Shown here one piece after another: positions 54,003 through 64,000 of a stretch of DNA of 64,000 nucleotides (the stretch's first letter is position 1; the number at the start of each line of letters is the position of its first letter). Made by a program: the position numbers and the translations under genes. The stretch is from Vicia villosa. Its lineage: Eukaryota > Streptophyta > Magnoliopsida > Fabales > Fabaceae. Under the pieces are notes generated by a model. It was not told the DNA's origin, ran no database searches, and saw only the letters and a program-made list of their open reading frames with translations. The stretch covers positions 105,447,692-105,511,691 of the forward strand of contig NC_081184.1 of the NCBI RefSeq assembly GCF_029867415.1, read 5' to 3'.

Positions 54003-54020
54003 TCCCCAGCAGAGTCGCCA
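54003..54020 (-). other. Primer binding site (tRNA-Arg), gag-only element
   Basis: The minus strand reads TGGCGACTCTGCTGGGGA, five bases inside the 5' LTR. It is identical to the sites at 12747-12764 and 30794-30811. Confidence 0.8.
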
Positions 54021-54025
54021 CTTTC

Positions 54026-57000
54026 TGTAGCGGTAAAAATGTGACTCGACGCGCTTTCGCGCATTCGAAGTACAACAGAGTCGCCACCGAACTTTATTTA
54101 TTCCAAGAAGGAAAAGGAAAATATCGATAAAACCCATAAAAAAAGAAATGGATAAGATGGTAACCAAATTTAGGTTCGGGAGTCGGTTAAGCAAGGGGAA
54201 GGTATTAGCACCCCTCACCTCCATCGTACTCGATGGGACCCATTTAGTTATTCTTGTGATCGATTGTTAGCTTATTATCTATTTGCATTTTTTATTAGGT
54301 TGGAAAGAAGAAAGGAACAAAAAAAGGTTTTTTATTATTGTGCTCGCCAAGACATTTGCATCTTGTGCCTACGTATTCCCTAGTGCAATGGGAAAGTCAG
54401 AGCAATCGTAGTTCGGGGTAAAACGCCGAGTTTGCTGGTTGATTTTAGCGAGAGGTACTCGATCGCATTCAAACTATACTATGCGCACATGGATAAGAGA
54501 TTGTTTGCATCACTACAAGAATGGATAACTAAATCAAGATTAGAACAAGATTTTGGCCATCATCGCATTCGAGTGGAAAATGTTCGATCTTCACATGTGG
54601 AAGTATAATTGCATTTGAATTTTGACTAAGTGTCTCGTTTTATGAAAAAAGGTTTTAAAATTAAAAGGTGTGAATAAATTTGAAGTTTGTTTGTCAAGAG
54701 AAATCAAACATTTAAACAAAAGCTTAACGGCCATCGCCCAAATGTTTGAAAGAGAAAATTGTACAAGTACGTACAACCTCCTCATAGGTGATGAAGATGA
54801 TTTGATGAGTTTGAAATTGTTTTGTAAAAGAAATGGATTGAGTTTGAAGTATTTTTAAATTGGATTCAAGTATTTAAACAAAAGCTTAACGGCCATCGCT
54901 TAAAATACTTGAAAGAGTATTTGCTAAATCGGGTTTTTAGAAGTCTTTAATGGAGTTTTAAACATCCAAACAAAGGCTTAACGGCCATCGCCTAAATGTT
55001 TAAAGAACAAATTGTACAAGTACGTACAAACTCTCATTTCCATTATAGACTAAAATAATTTGATTGTTTAAAAGAAAGCATTTTGTGAAAAAGAAAGGTG
55101 AATAGCATCGAATTTTATGGAGCCTTTAATGGAATCAAAGTAATCGAATAAAAGCTTAACGGCCATCATTCAAATACTTTTAGGAAAAATCGTACAAGTA
55201 CGTACGAACCCTCCTTGATTCATCCATTAAATCTCAAAATAAATAAAGGAGATATTTTTTGATAAATCCTAAAGGTAAATATAAAGGAGATATTTTTTGT
55301 CTTTTAATAAAATCTAGTAAATAAAATAAATAAATAAACATCCTTTTTGTGATTTTATATGAAAAAAGTTTAACCTTTAAAAAAGAAAACATTTATTCAT
55401 TTTTTAATAAAAGAAAGAGAGATATTAATTTATGAAATAAAAAAAAAAAAGTAAAGAATGAACAAATGGGTCCATGGGGGTGTTAAAAGAATCAAATGGG
55501 GTTTAGGCCCAATAACATTAACATGAAAAAAGAAGAAGAATAAAATTTAAAAAAAATAATAATAATAAGTTTGGGCCGGACCGGGTCGGGTTAGGGGTGA
55601 CCTGGATCCACCCATTTAATACACAAATTGGGTTTTGTTTGAAAACCCTAAACGAACAAAGGCAGCGGCTCCCTCTCAAAAAAAACTGTTCGGTCCTTCT
55701 ATCTCTCTCGTTCAACCTCGATTCAACACTCTCTTCTCTTTCTGTTCACGATTTGTACAACAACCAGAAGGAAACACCCTCAAATCTCTCTCGCTCCATG
55801 AACAAACAACAACGACAAGAAGACCTCACCTCCCTCGATCTCTTTGTTTCAGAGACAGAGCAAAATCTCTCTCTCGGTTACACACTCATGTTCTATTCTA
55901 TCGGTCTCTTAGTTTCCATCGAGTTCAATCTCTCTGTCTCGCGGTTCGCTCGTCCCTCACGATTTCTCAATGTATTCAAGTTCAAACAACAACATCGAAA
56001 TAGAGCAAATCAGCAACAATACCCACATCCCCACAAAAACCCTAAAGCCCCAAATCAACTATAATCTGAGATTTACATGGTTACAAGAGGATAGATAAAC
56101 AAGGAACGACAAGTAATATTTAAATGCAGAAAACTGAAGAAAAAGAGAATGAAGCTATAACCGGGAAAGGCTTTCACGAATTCTGCGAATCAGCTCCGAG
56201 TTCCTTCAGGTACGATATTCTTGTGCTCTTTCTCAACCTTCGTTTCTCCTCTTCTACTCTGCTTTTGAGTTTTGTTTAAATGTTGGTGCTGTGATGATTT
56301 TCTGTTTGTTATTCTGAGTGTGTTATATTGTTTCTGAGTCTTTGTGAGTGTGAATATGGTGAGGTATGAGATTATGAAGGGATATTGGAGAAAGATTGTT
56401 TGAAGGTTTGCAGTGAGGTTAAGGTTTGATTGAACGTGAAGGTTTGAGTAGTTTGAGTCAAGTATTTTGTTTTGAGAGTGATTCGAATAGGATTTCGGCA
56501 GAGGTTTGGGAGTGTATTTCATTGGTGCCCCTGTTATTCTTGCTGTTACTTCTGTTTCTTATAGAGAAAATGAAATGGTTTTGGGGGGAAAGTTTGAGGG
56601 ATTTTGAACAATTGTATGATACTGATTCAATGCTTTTTTTAGTGCAGAATTGGCAGAAACAAATTGGTGCAAAGACTTGGCTTGTAGGTGCAGCAGGAAT
56701 GCAGAGTATTTGGACAGTTATGTGCAGGGTTTGGACCGTTCTGTTTGGCATGGAATAGCAGCATTGGAGACAAACTTTGCTATTATTTTTTTCTGTCATG
56801 TTTTTGACTTGTTTGGTGTAATAACAAAAATAAATAGTAAATGGGCTTTAACCAAAATGATCAATGGGCTTAAACACACAAAGCCTCCTTATTTGTAATT
56901 CTTACTATTTTTTTATATATACAACCATTTGAATAAAAAAAAAGGCAATAATAATAATGATAATAACAAAAAAGTTAATAATAATAAGTAAATAATGAAA

Positions 57001-57207
57001 TAAAAATAATTTAAATTAAATCTAAATTAAAAATAAGATAATGTTAAAACTTAAATTAATCTAAACTATCTAAAATTATTTTTTTGTTGACTTTAATAAA
57101 AAGTCAATTTTTTCAAGATATGCCAAATGCGATGATTGGATGCACATGAAATGCGAATGCGATAATCAAATGAATGAAATATATGGGTCAAAAATTGGGG
57201 TGCGACA
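54026..57207 (-). repeat. 5' LTR of the gag-only element
   Basis: This 3182-bp LTR matches 45863-49045 almost perfectly. It includes the fourfold hairpin repeat (54704-55207), U5 primer-site core (54076-54086), opposite-strand promoter (about 55502-55722) and TATA-like box (about 56912-56922). Confidence 0.9.
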
Positions 57208-58646
57208 ACTGGCGGAGACGTTTTGAAGCCCAAGCCAAAGCACAACATGTTTTTTCGAGCATGGAATAACGAGACTCACAGTCTGTGAATTTCTTACTCA
57301 GGTAATAGATGGCATGCTCCTTCTTACCGGTTTCATCTTGCTGTCCAAGCATACAGCCCATGGATTCTTCCAACACAGTAAGGTACATGATTAGCGGTCT
57401 TCCTTCAACTGGAGGAATCAATATTGGTGGTTCTAACAGGTACTCTTTGATACTGTCGAACGCTTTCTGGCAATCTTCAGTCCATACAACCCCTTGATCT
57501 TTGCGGAGAAGCTTGAAAATTGGCCCACATGTAGCAGTCATTTGAGAGATAAATCTGGAGATATAGTTCAATCGTCCGAGAAATCCTCTTACTTGCTTTT
57601 CAGTTTTTGGTGCAGGCATCTCTTGAATAGCTCTGACTTTGTCGGGATCTACTTCAATACCCCTTTGGCTGACAATGAAACCCAAGAGTTTTCCAGATCT
57701 AACCCCAAAAGTACATTTGTTAGGATTCAAGCGAAGCTGATATTTCCTTAGTCGTTGAAACAACTTCAAAAGGTATTCAATATGTTCTTCTTCTGTGCTG
57801 GACTTGGCTATCATGTCGTCCACATAAACTTCAATTTCTTTATGCATCATGTCATGGAAGAGAGTAGTCATTGCCCTTTGGTAAGTTGCGCCGGCATTCT
57901 TCAATCCAAATGGCATCACTTTGTAGCAAAAGGTACCCCATGGGGTGATGAAAGATGTCTTCTCCATGTCTTCAGGAGCCATCTTGATCTGATTATAACC
58001 GGAGAACCCGTCCATGAAGGAAAAGACGTTGAACTTAGCGGTGTTATCAACCAACATGTCGATATGTGGTAATGGAAAATCATCTTTTGGACTGGCTTTG
58101 TTCAAGTCACGGTAGTCAACACACATTCTGACTTTGCCATCTTTCTTCGGAACTGGCACTATGTTAGCCAACCATTGAGGATATTCAGAGGTGACAAGAA
58201 AACCTGCGTCGAGCTGCTTTTGAACTTCCACTTTGATCTTGTTAGCCATATCGGGGTGAGTCCTTCGCAATTTCTGCTTAACTGGCGGACATTCTGGTTT
58301 CAATGGCAAGTAATGCTGAACAATATTGGTATCCAACCCAGGCATGTCTTGGTAGGACCAGGCAAACACGTCAACATATTCTTTGAGAAGGTCTGTCAAC
58401 TTACTCTTGACATCAGCATCAAGCAGCGATCCAATGGTCACTTCTTTTTTGTCTTCTTCAGAACCCAAGTTGATCTTTTCTAAAGGCTCTTTGTGAGGCA
58501 GAATGGCTCTTTCCTCGTGCTTAAGTAATCGAGTGATCTCGTCCGGGATCTCCTCTTCTTCCTCTTCTTCGGCTTCGAACACAGGAAACTCAAAGTTGGG
58601 AGAGGGCATAGGGTTATTGCATTCAATGGGTTTATCAATAGTAAAT
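57208..58646 (-). pseudogene. pol: Ogre pol, 5' part: reverse transcriptase and start of RNase H
   Basis: The exon probably starts at 58646, after the acceptor TGTGCAG. Codons upstream (to 58810) are intron read-through. After an acidic run (EEEEEEE) comes a full RT: FMDGFSGYNQI and YVDDM active-site motifs lie at about residues 265-275 and 329-333 of the frame counted from 58810, then the RNase H start (about 474-534). The frame reaches the target duplication at 57212 without a stop and continues, in the same protein, at 45862. The gag-only insertion therefore cuts RNase H in two and removes function. The few codons after 57208 (to 57188) belong to the inserted LTR. Confidence 0.9.
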
Positions 58647-59012
58647 CTGCACATGTGATTTATATTTATTTCAGAAAATTTATGAATGCAAGAGTGTATG
58701 CAGATTTTTTTTGAAAAAGTTTTTTTTTTATTTTTTATTTTATTTTGGTTTTTTAGGATTACCATTTCCAGAAAAAAGCAAAAATAAAACATATAATGTA
58801 GGGAATTCAAAATGACACTTTATTTATGATTCATTTTTGAAACAAAGCCTTAAACACAAACTCGTTTGTCTTGGGCAGGACAAAGAGGGAAACCTTTAAA
58901 ACAAAGCCCTATACACAAAGTTATTTGGGCGGAACATTTGAAAGCAAAGCCCTATAAAACATCTCTCTGCTTTGGGCAAGGCAGGAGGTCAAAATAACAG
59001 CGAGGTGATTAC
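58647..59012 (-). other. Intron between protease and RT of the large Ogre
   Basis: A candidate GT-AG intron of 366 bases has donor AAA|GTAATC at 59013/59012 and acceptor TGTGCAG ending at 58647. Removing it deletes the gag-pro stop codon (59009-59011) and joins the two frames in phase. It contains three copies of an AAAGCCCTAT-like word. A removable intron at this place is a known Ogre feature. Confidence 0.65.
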
Positions 59013-62000
59013 TTTGAGCGGCGAACAACATTCGGAACGTCGACAGCTTTCCAGTAGCAACGAACTCCTCTGTGTATTATGTATTCAGGAAAATTCTCCC
59101 CAGAATTATCTTCAGCATTGACATCGTCTGCTGGTCGAGCAGGATTTGAAGGTCCTGGTTTGTCAACCTTGTTCTTTGTAGAGTTGAAACGGTCTTCTTC
59201 TACTTCTTGAAGAGCATAAGATGAGTCACAATCTTCAGAATTTTCAGGATGTATTTCCCAGTCTTCAGGATGAAGAGACTCATTGTCAGCGACACTTTCT
59301 AAGTCAGTTGCGGGATCATCTTCCCCTTCATCTTCAAAAATGGCATTTATGTGATAATAACCATCTTCAGGATTATTAATCTTGGCAGATGCATTGAAGC
59401 TGAAATCTCCAGTAATTTCAGGCTGTTGAGAAAATTGACAGGGCTGATAAACCTCTTCTGGTTGACTATTATATTCAAAGGAATCTCCCCATCCAGTTGG
59501 TTGGATATCTTCAATCGCAATCTTGTAACTTTCAGGTGCAGTGTATTTCACCATATAATCAAATTTTCCACTTGGTTGTCCCAAGGTGACCCAGATTTCT
59601 GCAGGAACAGGCTCAGTTTCTTTGCCTTTGGGTTTCTCTGACGGAGGATATGGTTCTTCCTGAGATATGTATCCCGAGTCATTGAGATAACATTTCCATT
59701 CTTCTTCAGGATCAGGTAGACCTTCTTCAATGCATTCTTCGATAAGGACATTAACCTCTTGAGGGATTGGATTAAGGAACCCTCCACTAATGAACGTTTC
59801 TTTGATCGGACGAAGGGTTTCATCCTTCTTGGTGCAGTTTGAGAATGTTGGTGAACATCCGAGACCTGCTCTAGTTTCATTCTTGGTCGGGATCACAACT
59901 TGTCCCCAGCCAGTGGTAGTTCCATCTCTCATTACTTTTACTGCTTCTTTGTATGAAGAGATTGATGCTTTCTTCTTGGAAGATTCGTCTTCTAAAGAGA
60001 GACCTTGGAACTGTGTTCCTTCCACATCATCAGCACTTATGAAAGAGAAATTGGATAAATGACTCACCATCAAGGCTTGTTCTCCACTTATTGTTACCAA
60101 TTTTCCATTTGTTACAAATTTTAACTTTTGGTGGAGCGTAGAAGTTACTGCCCCTGCTTCATGAATCCATGGTCGTCCTAACAGACAGCTATAAGCAGCT
60201 TGAATGTCCATGACCTGGAAAGTGATTTGGAATGTATGTGGACCAATTGTCATGGGAAGGTTGACTTCGCCGATAACAGATTTTCGCGATCCATCAAATG
60301 CTTTGACTACTACACCACTGAACTTCATAGGCATTCCTTGGTAAGACAAGCGAGCAAGAGTCGTCTTTGGCATCACATTCAAGGAAGATCCGGTGTCTAC
60401 CAACACATTGGACAAAGAGTCTGACTGACAGTTCATAGAAATGTGCAAAGCAAGGTTGTGATTTCTACCCTCCTCGGGGAGTTCTTCATCACAGAAGCTT
60501 AAATTGTTGCAAGCTGTTATGTTAGCTATTATCCCATCAAAGTGATCAACAGTCACATCATGATCGACGAAAGCTTGATCCAAGACTCTCATCAGGGCTT
60601 CCCTGTGTGCTTCAGAGTTTAACAGCAATGAAAGTATTGAAATATTTGAAGGAGTCTGCATGAGCTGATCCACAATCTTGTATTCACTTCTTTTGATAAG
60701 CTTCAGAATTTCATCAAAATCAGGATTCACATTGGTTCCACTGGATTGACCAACATCAGTGTTTGTATTACTGACAGGAGTTTCCATAGGATTCCCCACT
60801 GGTGTATTAACAGGATTTTGCCCAGTTACAGGAGTACTAGGCTGCTTTGAAGGTAGTGGAGTATACACACGTCCACTTCTTGTTACACGACTTACATCAG
60901 CGATGTTTACGACAGATGAAAGAGTAGGTAAAGGAACTTCTTGTCCATCCTTTATCATTGTTGCATTGTAGTTGTATGGAACTGCCTTGTCAGAGTCATA
61001 AGGAACAGGTCCAGGTAGACAAATGATCAGAGGAGCAACAGGAACCTTCGGCTTGTTGTAAGTAACTTCCATGCGCTCAGGCATGTTGAAATGAGGAACG
61101 ATGATGTTAACTGTAGGCATTTCCGAGTTGATATCTGAGACTAAAAGCTCATGCGGATAACATCCTATCATGTTAACTTCATTTTCATCCCTATTTCTGT
61201 AGATCTCAATGGTACCATTATCTAGCAAAACTTGGAGATCTCTTCTCACAATCGAACATCCGTGAGGATCCACACAACATATTCTACAGGAACCGTATTG
61301 ATGTTGGCGAAAATTCTGCCCCCGACAAAGAGTGGCGTGCATTTGTACCAAATCTGCTCTTGAGAAGTTGATATTATAGACTCGGTATTGGCCAGGACAT
61401 CCATATACCATGTTTACAACATGCCCTCCATGATTGGGCAGCGGATTTGCTTGCACATTTGGATTCAAATTTCTGAAAGAGAGAAGATTAGATCTAACCA
61501 ACCTCTGGACTTCATATTTCAAGGCTATGCAATGCTCAAGATCATGGCCAGGTGCCCCTTGATGATAAGGGCATGAGACCTCAGCTTTGTACCACCATGG
61601 GAGTTTTTCAGGTACTGGTGGTGGTGCTTTAGTTTGAACAAGACCTCTTTCAACCAAAGCAGGGTACAATTCTGTGTAGGTCATTGGAATCGGATCGAAC
61701 TGTGGAGCTCTTTGTACTCGATTCTGATTATTGTTTAACTGCTGAGCCTGTGGTCGAGGCTGTTGTTGTTGAAACTGCGGAGTAAACCCCGGATTCGGTG
61801 CGGTATTAACGACTGGTGTGATAGAAGCAACCTGTCGCTGACGATTGACATTTCCTCTTGGCCTCCCTTGGGATACCATGTCAACACTTTGTTCTTTCTT
61901 CTTTGGGAAACCACTTCCGAACTTTTTGGTTCCACTTGAAGATCCACCTTCTTTAGTTAGACGTCCGGTTCGGACTCCTTCTTCTAGACGCATCCCCATG

Positions 62001-63037
62001 TTTACCATTTCGGTGAAATCACTTGGAGCACTAGCAATCATGCGTTCATAATAAAATGGACTGAGAGTATTCAAAAAGATCTTTGTCATCTCTTTCTCTT
62101 TTAACGGTGGATTAATCTGAGCAGCAGTTTCTCTCCATCGTTGGGCATACTCTTTGAAAGCTTCATGGTCTTTCTGAGCCATGGATCGAAGCTGATCTCT
62201 GTCTGGAGCCATATCCGAGTTATACTTGTATTGTCGGACAAAGGCCTCACCTAGGTCATTGAAAGTCCGAATATTAGTGCTATCCAAGCCTGTGTACCAC
62301 TTCAGTGCGGCACCAGTCAAACTGTCTTGAAAGTAATGGATAAGCAACTGATGATTATCTGCATAAGTAGACATCTTTCTGGCATACATTACGAGATGAC
62401 TTTGTGGACAAGAACTTCCTTTATACTTCTCAAAGTCAGGGACTTTGAACTTAGCCGGTATTTGTACACTGGGAACTAAGCATAGCTCCTGGGCATTCTT
62501 TCCAAACAAATCTTTTCCACGGATAGCTTTGACTTCCAATTGAATCTTGTTGAACTGTTCTTGGAGATCTTCCACAAGATTACGCGGATTTGTGCTATCA
62601 CCTTGATCATGATAAATCTCATTGCCTTCATAAGGAACAGTGTGAACCGTAGGGGTCGGAACTGTCATAGTGGGTTGAGAAAGTGCCATAGTGACTTGGG
62701 AAAAAGTTACCCCTGAATGTGGAATAAATGCTGAACCTTGTGCAGCAGGCGCTTCAGTTGTAGCTGTTTGAACCCCAGAGAAATTATGGCGAAAACCTGT
62801 ACCAAAGCTGAAAGGCGGGCCCCAACCTTCTGGCATAGAGAAAGATGGAGTACCGAATGCAACTGTAGAAACTGGAGTAGTGACTTCAGATGTTACCGTT
62901 GCTTGACTGTTGGGTGGCGGCGGTTGATTCCGTGCGGCCATTAAAGAGTCAACCAGAGTAGTGAGACTTTCCAACTTTTCCTGAAGAGTGGTCACTGTAC
63001 CACGGAGCTCAATATTCTCTTGTTCAGAGTGTTCCAT
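59009..63037 (-). CDS. gag-pro: Ogre gag-protease (1342 aa)
   Basis: The ORF starts at ATG 63037 and is intact. It has an N-terminal coiled coil (about 1-32), a proline-rich linker, a gag capsid domain (about 195-355), a Gln-rich stretch (about 415-440), an atypical knuckle C489-x2-H-x5-H-x4-C503, and a linker. The aspartic protease has DTGSS at 881-885 and the flap/second motif LLGRPWI at 952-958. A Glu-rich tail follows. The stop lies inside the predicted intron, so unspliced RNA makes gag-pro and spliced RNA extends into RT. Gag forms the particle; protease cuts the polyprotein. Confidence 0.92.
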   Translation of the reverse strand: MEHSEQENIELRGTVTTLQEKLESLTTLVDSLMAARNQPPPPNSQATVTSEVTTPVSTVAFGTPSFSMPEGWGPPFSFGTGFRHNFSGVQTATTEAPAAQGSAFIPHSGVTFSQVTMALSQPTMTVPTPTVHTVPYEGNEIYHDQGDSTNPRNLVEDLQEQFNKIQLEVKAIRGKDLFGKNAQELCLVPSVQIPAKFKVPDFEKYKGSSCPQSHLVMYARKMSTYADNHQLLIHYFQDSLTGAALKWYTGLDSTNIRTFNDLGEAFVRQYKYNSDMAPDRDQLRSMAQKDHEAFKEYAQRWRETAAQINPPLKEKEMTKIFLNTLSPFYYERMIASAPSDFTEMVNMGMRLEEGVRTGRLTKEGGSSSGTKKFGSGFPKKKEQSVDMVSQGRPRGNVNRQRQVASITPVVNTAPNPGFTPQFQQQQPRPQAQQLNNNQNRVQRAPQFDPIPMTYTELYPALVERGLVQTKAPPPVPEKLPWWYKAEVSCPYHQGAPGHDLEHCIALKYEVQRLVRSNLLSFRNLNPNVQANPLPNHGGHVVNMVYGCPGQYRVYNINFSRADLVQMHATLCRGQNFRQHQYGSCRICCVDPHGCSIVRRDLQVLLDNGTIEIYRNRDENEVNMIGCYPHELLVSDINSEMPTVNIIVPHFNMPERMEVTYNKPKVPVAPLIICLPGPVPYDSDKAVPYNYNATMIKDGQEVPLPTLSSVVNIADVSRVTRSGRVYTPLPSKQPSTPVTGQNPVNTPVGNPMETPVSNTNTDVGQSSGTNVNPDFDEILKLIKRSEYKIVDQLMQTPSNISILSLLLNSEAHREALMRVLDQAFVDHDVTVDHFDGIIANITACNNLSFCDEELPEEGRNHNLALHISMNCQSDSLSNVLVDTGSSLNVMPKTTLARLSYQGMPMKFSGVVVKAFDGSRKSVIGEVNLPMTIGPHTFQITFQVMDIQAAYSCLLGRPWIHEAGAVTSTLHQKLKFVTNGKLVTISGEQALMVSHLSNFSFISADDVEGTQFQGLSLEDESSKKKASISSYKEAVKVMRDGTTTGWGQVVIPTKNETRAGLGCSPTFSNCTKKDETLRPIKETFISGGFLNPIPQEVNVLIEECIEEGLPDPEEEWKCYLNDSGYISQEEPYPPSEKPKGKETEPVPAEIWVTLGQPSGKFDYMVKYTAPESYKIAIEDIQPTGWGDSFEYNSQPEEVYQPCQFSQQPEITGDFSFNASAKINNPEDGYYHINAIFEDEGEDDPATDLESVADNESLHPEDWEIHPENSEDCDSSYALQEVEEDRFNSTKNKVDKPGPSNPARPADDVNAEDNSGENFPEYIIHRGVRCYWKAVDVPNVVRRSK

Positions 63038-63368
63038 TACTCTTCTTCTGCTTGAACGAGTATTGTATCTGTGATCTGATTGCGAGCGCGGTCGAGAAAC
63101 TTTGAGACGCGACAGCTTGACGATCTAATGGAGAAAGATCCAAAAGATGAGACTCTATACAACAGACTCGATATGCAGAATGATGTATGCAAAAAGCAAT
63201 TTATGATTTTTCCAATTATTTTAAAGATTATTTCCTTGCAAACATTGGAACACAAACAATTCTTTTATTCATTCATTTCATTTTTTTTTTGCAATAATGG
63301 GAAATGTTACAACATTGGAGCGTAGCTCCTTACAAAAGCAAATGATAAATAAAAAAGCTAAACAAATC
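63038..63368 (-). other. Spacer between Ogre ORF1 and gag
   Basis: 331 bases of A/T-rich sequence with short ORFs only; nothing recognised. Confidence 0.5.
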
Positions 63369-64000
63369 CTAAGCATCTTCATCAGACGAAGAACCAAATG
63401 CGTTGTGTAGCTTGAGCTTCAGGATTTCTTTCCCATAGTAAGCTTTCAATTTGGCCTTTTCAGCCCTCAGCTTGTCAACAACATTCTTCCAATTGTCAGG
63501 CATCGGAGCGTTGCTTGTCGAGGCTTCAGGATTTTTCTTGCTTTCTTTGATGTATCTTCTGATTGCGGCATCTTTCTGACGAATCTTCTCATCTTTGCTC
63601 ATGAGCCAACCATCTTGATAATAGAGTGTTTCTTCGTGATCTTTCACCCTTTTCTTCAACTTTCTATTTTCCTCCTCAGTTTTACGAAACTTTTCTTCCC
63701 AAGCGTCTTTTTCTGACCTCATCTTGGCTAAAATCTCTTGGTATTCTTCCGTAGTGTCAATGGGAATGTTGTGTAGTTGAGACACCACAGGGAACATGGG
63801 TTTTTCATAATCATAAGGCATTTGAAACTCCTTTGCTCTTTTCTTCACCCAGCTGGTGTAGGCGTTCGTAGCAATGCAGTTCCTTTCCCCACCTTTTTCT
63901 TTTCTTCGGACGTCGTACCAAGCTCTTACCATTCTTGTCTTCAACCTTTGAGGATCCTCCCCTTCTCGGTAAAAGTAGCATTCCACTGCGAGACCAATGG
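63369..64000 (-). CDS. Ogre ORF1, C-terminal part (5' end outside window)
   Basis: The frame is open through the right window edge, so the protein is incomplete; the in-window GTG at 63986-63984 is not a start. Residues near REGEDPQRL, CIATNAYTSWVKKRAKEF and a long charged coiled coil (about 80-135 of the visible part) match my memory of the ORF1 protein specific to Ogre elements, which lies upstream of gag. Its function is unknown. It ends in an acidic SSSDEDA tail. Absence of this ORF from the gag-only and non-coding families is consistent with their dependence on Ogre. Confidence 0.8.
   Translation of the reverse strand, partial: IGLAVECYFYREGEDPQRLKTRMVRAWYDVRRKEKGGERNCIATNAYTSWVKKRAKEFQMPYDYEKPMFPVVSQLHNIPIDTTEEYQEILAKMRSEKDAWEEKFRKTEEENRKLKKRVKDHEETLYYQDGWLMSKDEKIRQKDAAIRRYIKESKKNPEASTSNAPMPDNWKNVVDKLRAEKAKLKAYYGKEILKLKLHNAFGSSSDEDA

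Larger units (their letters stand above)
45863..57207 (-). mobile_element. Gag-only LTR retrotransposon (TR-GAG-like), nested in Ogre pol
   Basis: The insertion is 11,345 bp. LTRs are 54026-57207 (5') and 45863-49045 (3'), with the perfect target duplication ACTGG at 45858-45862 and 57208-57212. The internal region of about 5.0 kb has a tRNA-Arg primer site, an intact 510-codon gag and a 3' non-coding region with a hairpin array. Ogre ORF1, protease, RT, RNase H and integrase are absent. By eye the LTRs differ by three substitutions and one 1-bp indel over 3.18 kb, about 0.1 percent, so the insertion is very recent. The layout fits the published TR-GAG class of non-autonomous elements. Confidence 0.9.
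36783..64000 (-). mobile_element. Large Ogre (Ty3/gypsy, Tat lineage), right end outside window
   Basis: In minus-strand order the visible parts are ORF1 (63369 and up), gag-protease (59009-63037), a 366-bp intron, RT and dual RNase H plus integrase (split between 57208-58646 and 43831-45862), a 2.3-kb 3' UTR with hairpin repeats, PPT and a 4788-bp 3' LTR. The additional ORF1, the intron between protease and RT and the second, archaeal-type RNase H identify Ogre. Apart from the gag-only insertion I find no stop or frameshift in the coding parts, so it was probably autonomous when hit. The 5' LTR and primer site lie right of 64000. Confidence 0.88.

Noticed and set aside
58700..58810. The first 54 codons of the RT frame as part of the polyprotein
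   Set aside because: They are Lys/Asn/Phe-rich, lack similarity to pol and lie inside the predicted intron.
63984..63986. GTG as the start of ORF1
   Set aside because: The frame is open upstream to the window edge and plant genes do not normally start at GTG; the ORF is simply truncated by the window.

Overview
This is plant nuclear heterochromatin made almost wholly of nested LTR retrotransposons. I see no host protein-coding gene and no structural RNA gene. The families point to a legume. Ogre (Ty3/gypsy, Tat lineage) is recognised by an extra ORF1 before gag, a tRNA-Arg primer site, a pro/RT intron and a dual RNase H. A Ty1/copia Sirevirus (SIRE/Maximus) carries an env-like ORF. Tribe Fabeae (pea, vetch, faba bean, Lathyrus) is the best guess, by inference only.

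Layout. 1-495: piece of another Ogre-type LTR. 496-36782: a head-to-tail array LTR-internal-LTR-internal-LTR-internal of one non-coding, non-autonomous Ogre-like family on the minus strand (LTRs 496-3039, 12767-15308, 30814-33355). Each internal region was later hit by a different element: unit 1 by a plus-strand solo LTR (6257-9557, TSD ATGTG), unit 2 by a Sirevirus without pol (17999-26905, TSD GAAGT), and unit 3 by a large Ogre whose 3' LTR starts at 36783. That Ogre (minus strand, 36783 to beyond 64000) reads ORF1, gag-pro, intron, RT, dual RNase H, integrase, 3' UTR, LTR. It was split inside RNase H by a younger gag-only element (45863-57207, TSD ACTGG). The empty target sites are visible in sister copies for the array insertions, so the order of events is secure.

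How the parts fit. Only the large Ogre carried a full enzyme set. The gag-only element keeps LTRs, primer site, polypurine tract (PPT) and gag. The array family keeps LTRs, primer site and PPT but codes for nothing recognisable. All three share the tRNA-Arg primer site, related LTR ends and a collinear set of 3' non-coding modules, as expected if one autonomous element mobilises the others.

The most unusual signal is structural. These elements carry tandem arrays of short hairpins beside the PPT, inside an LTR and in a 5' leader. Stem bases change in compensating pairs from unit to unit while loops stay similar (for example CCGA/TCGG, CTGA/TCAG and CCAA/TTGG in one array). Sequences differ between families but the position is the same, which suggests selection on an RNA or single-stranded DNA fold in the non-coding part of Ogre-type elements. 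All alignments were done by eye.
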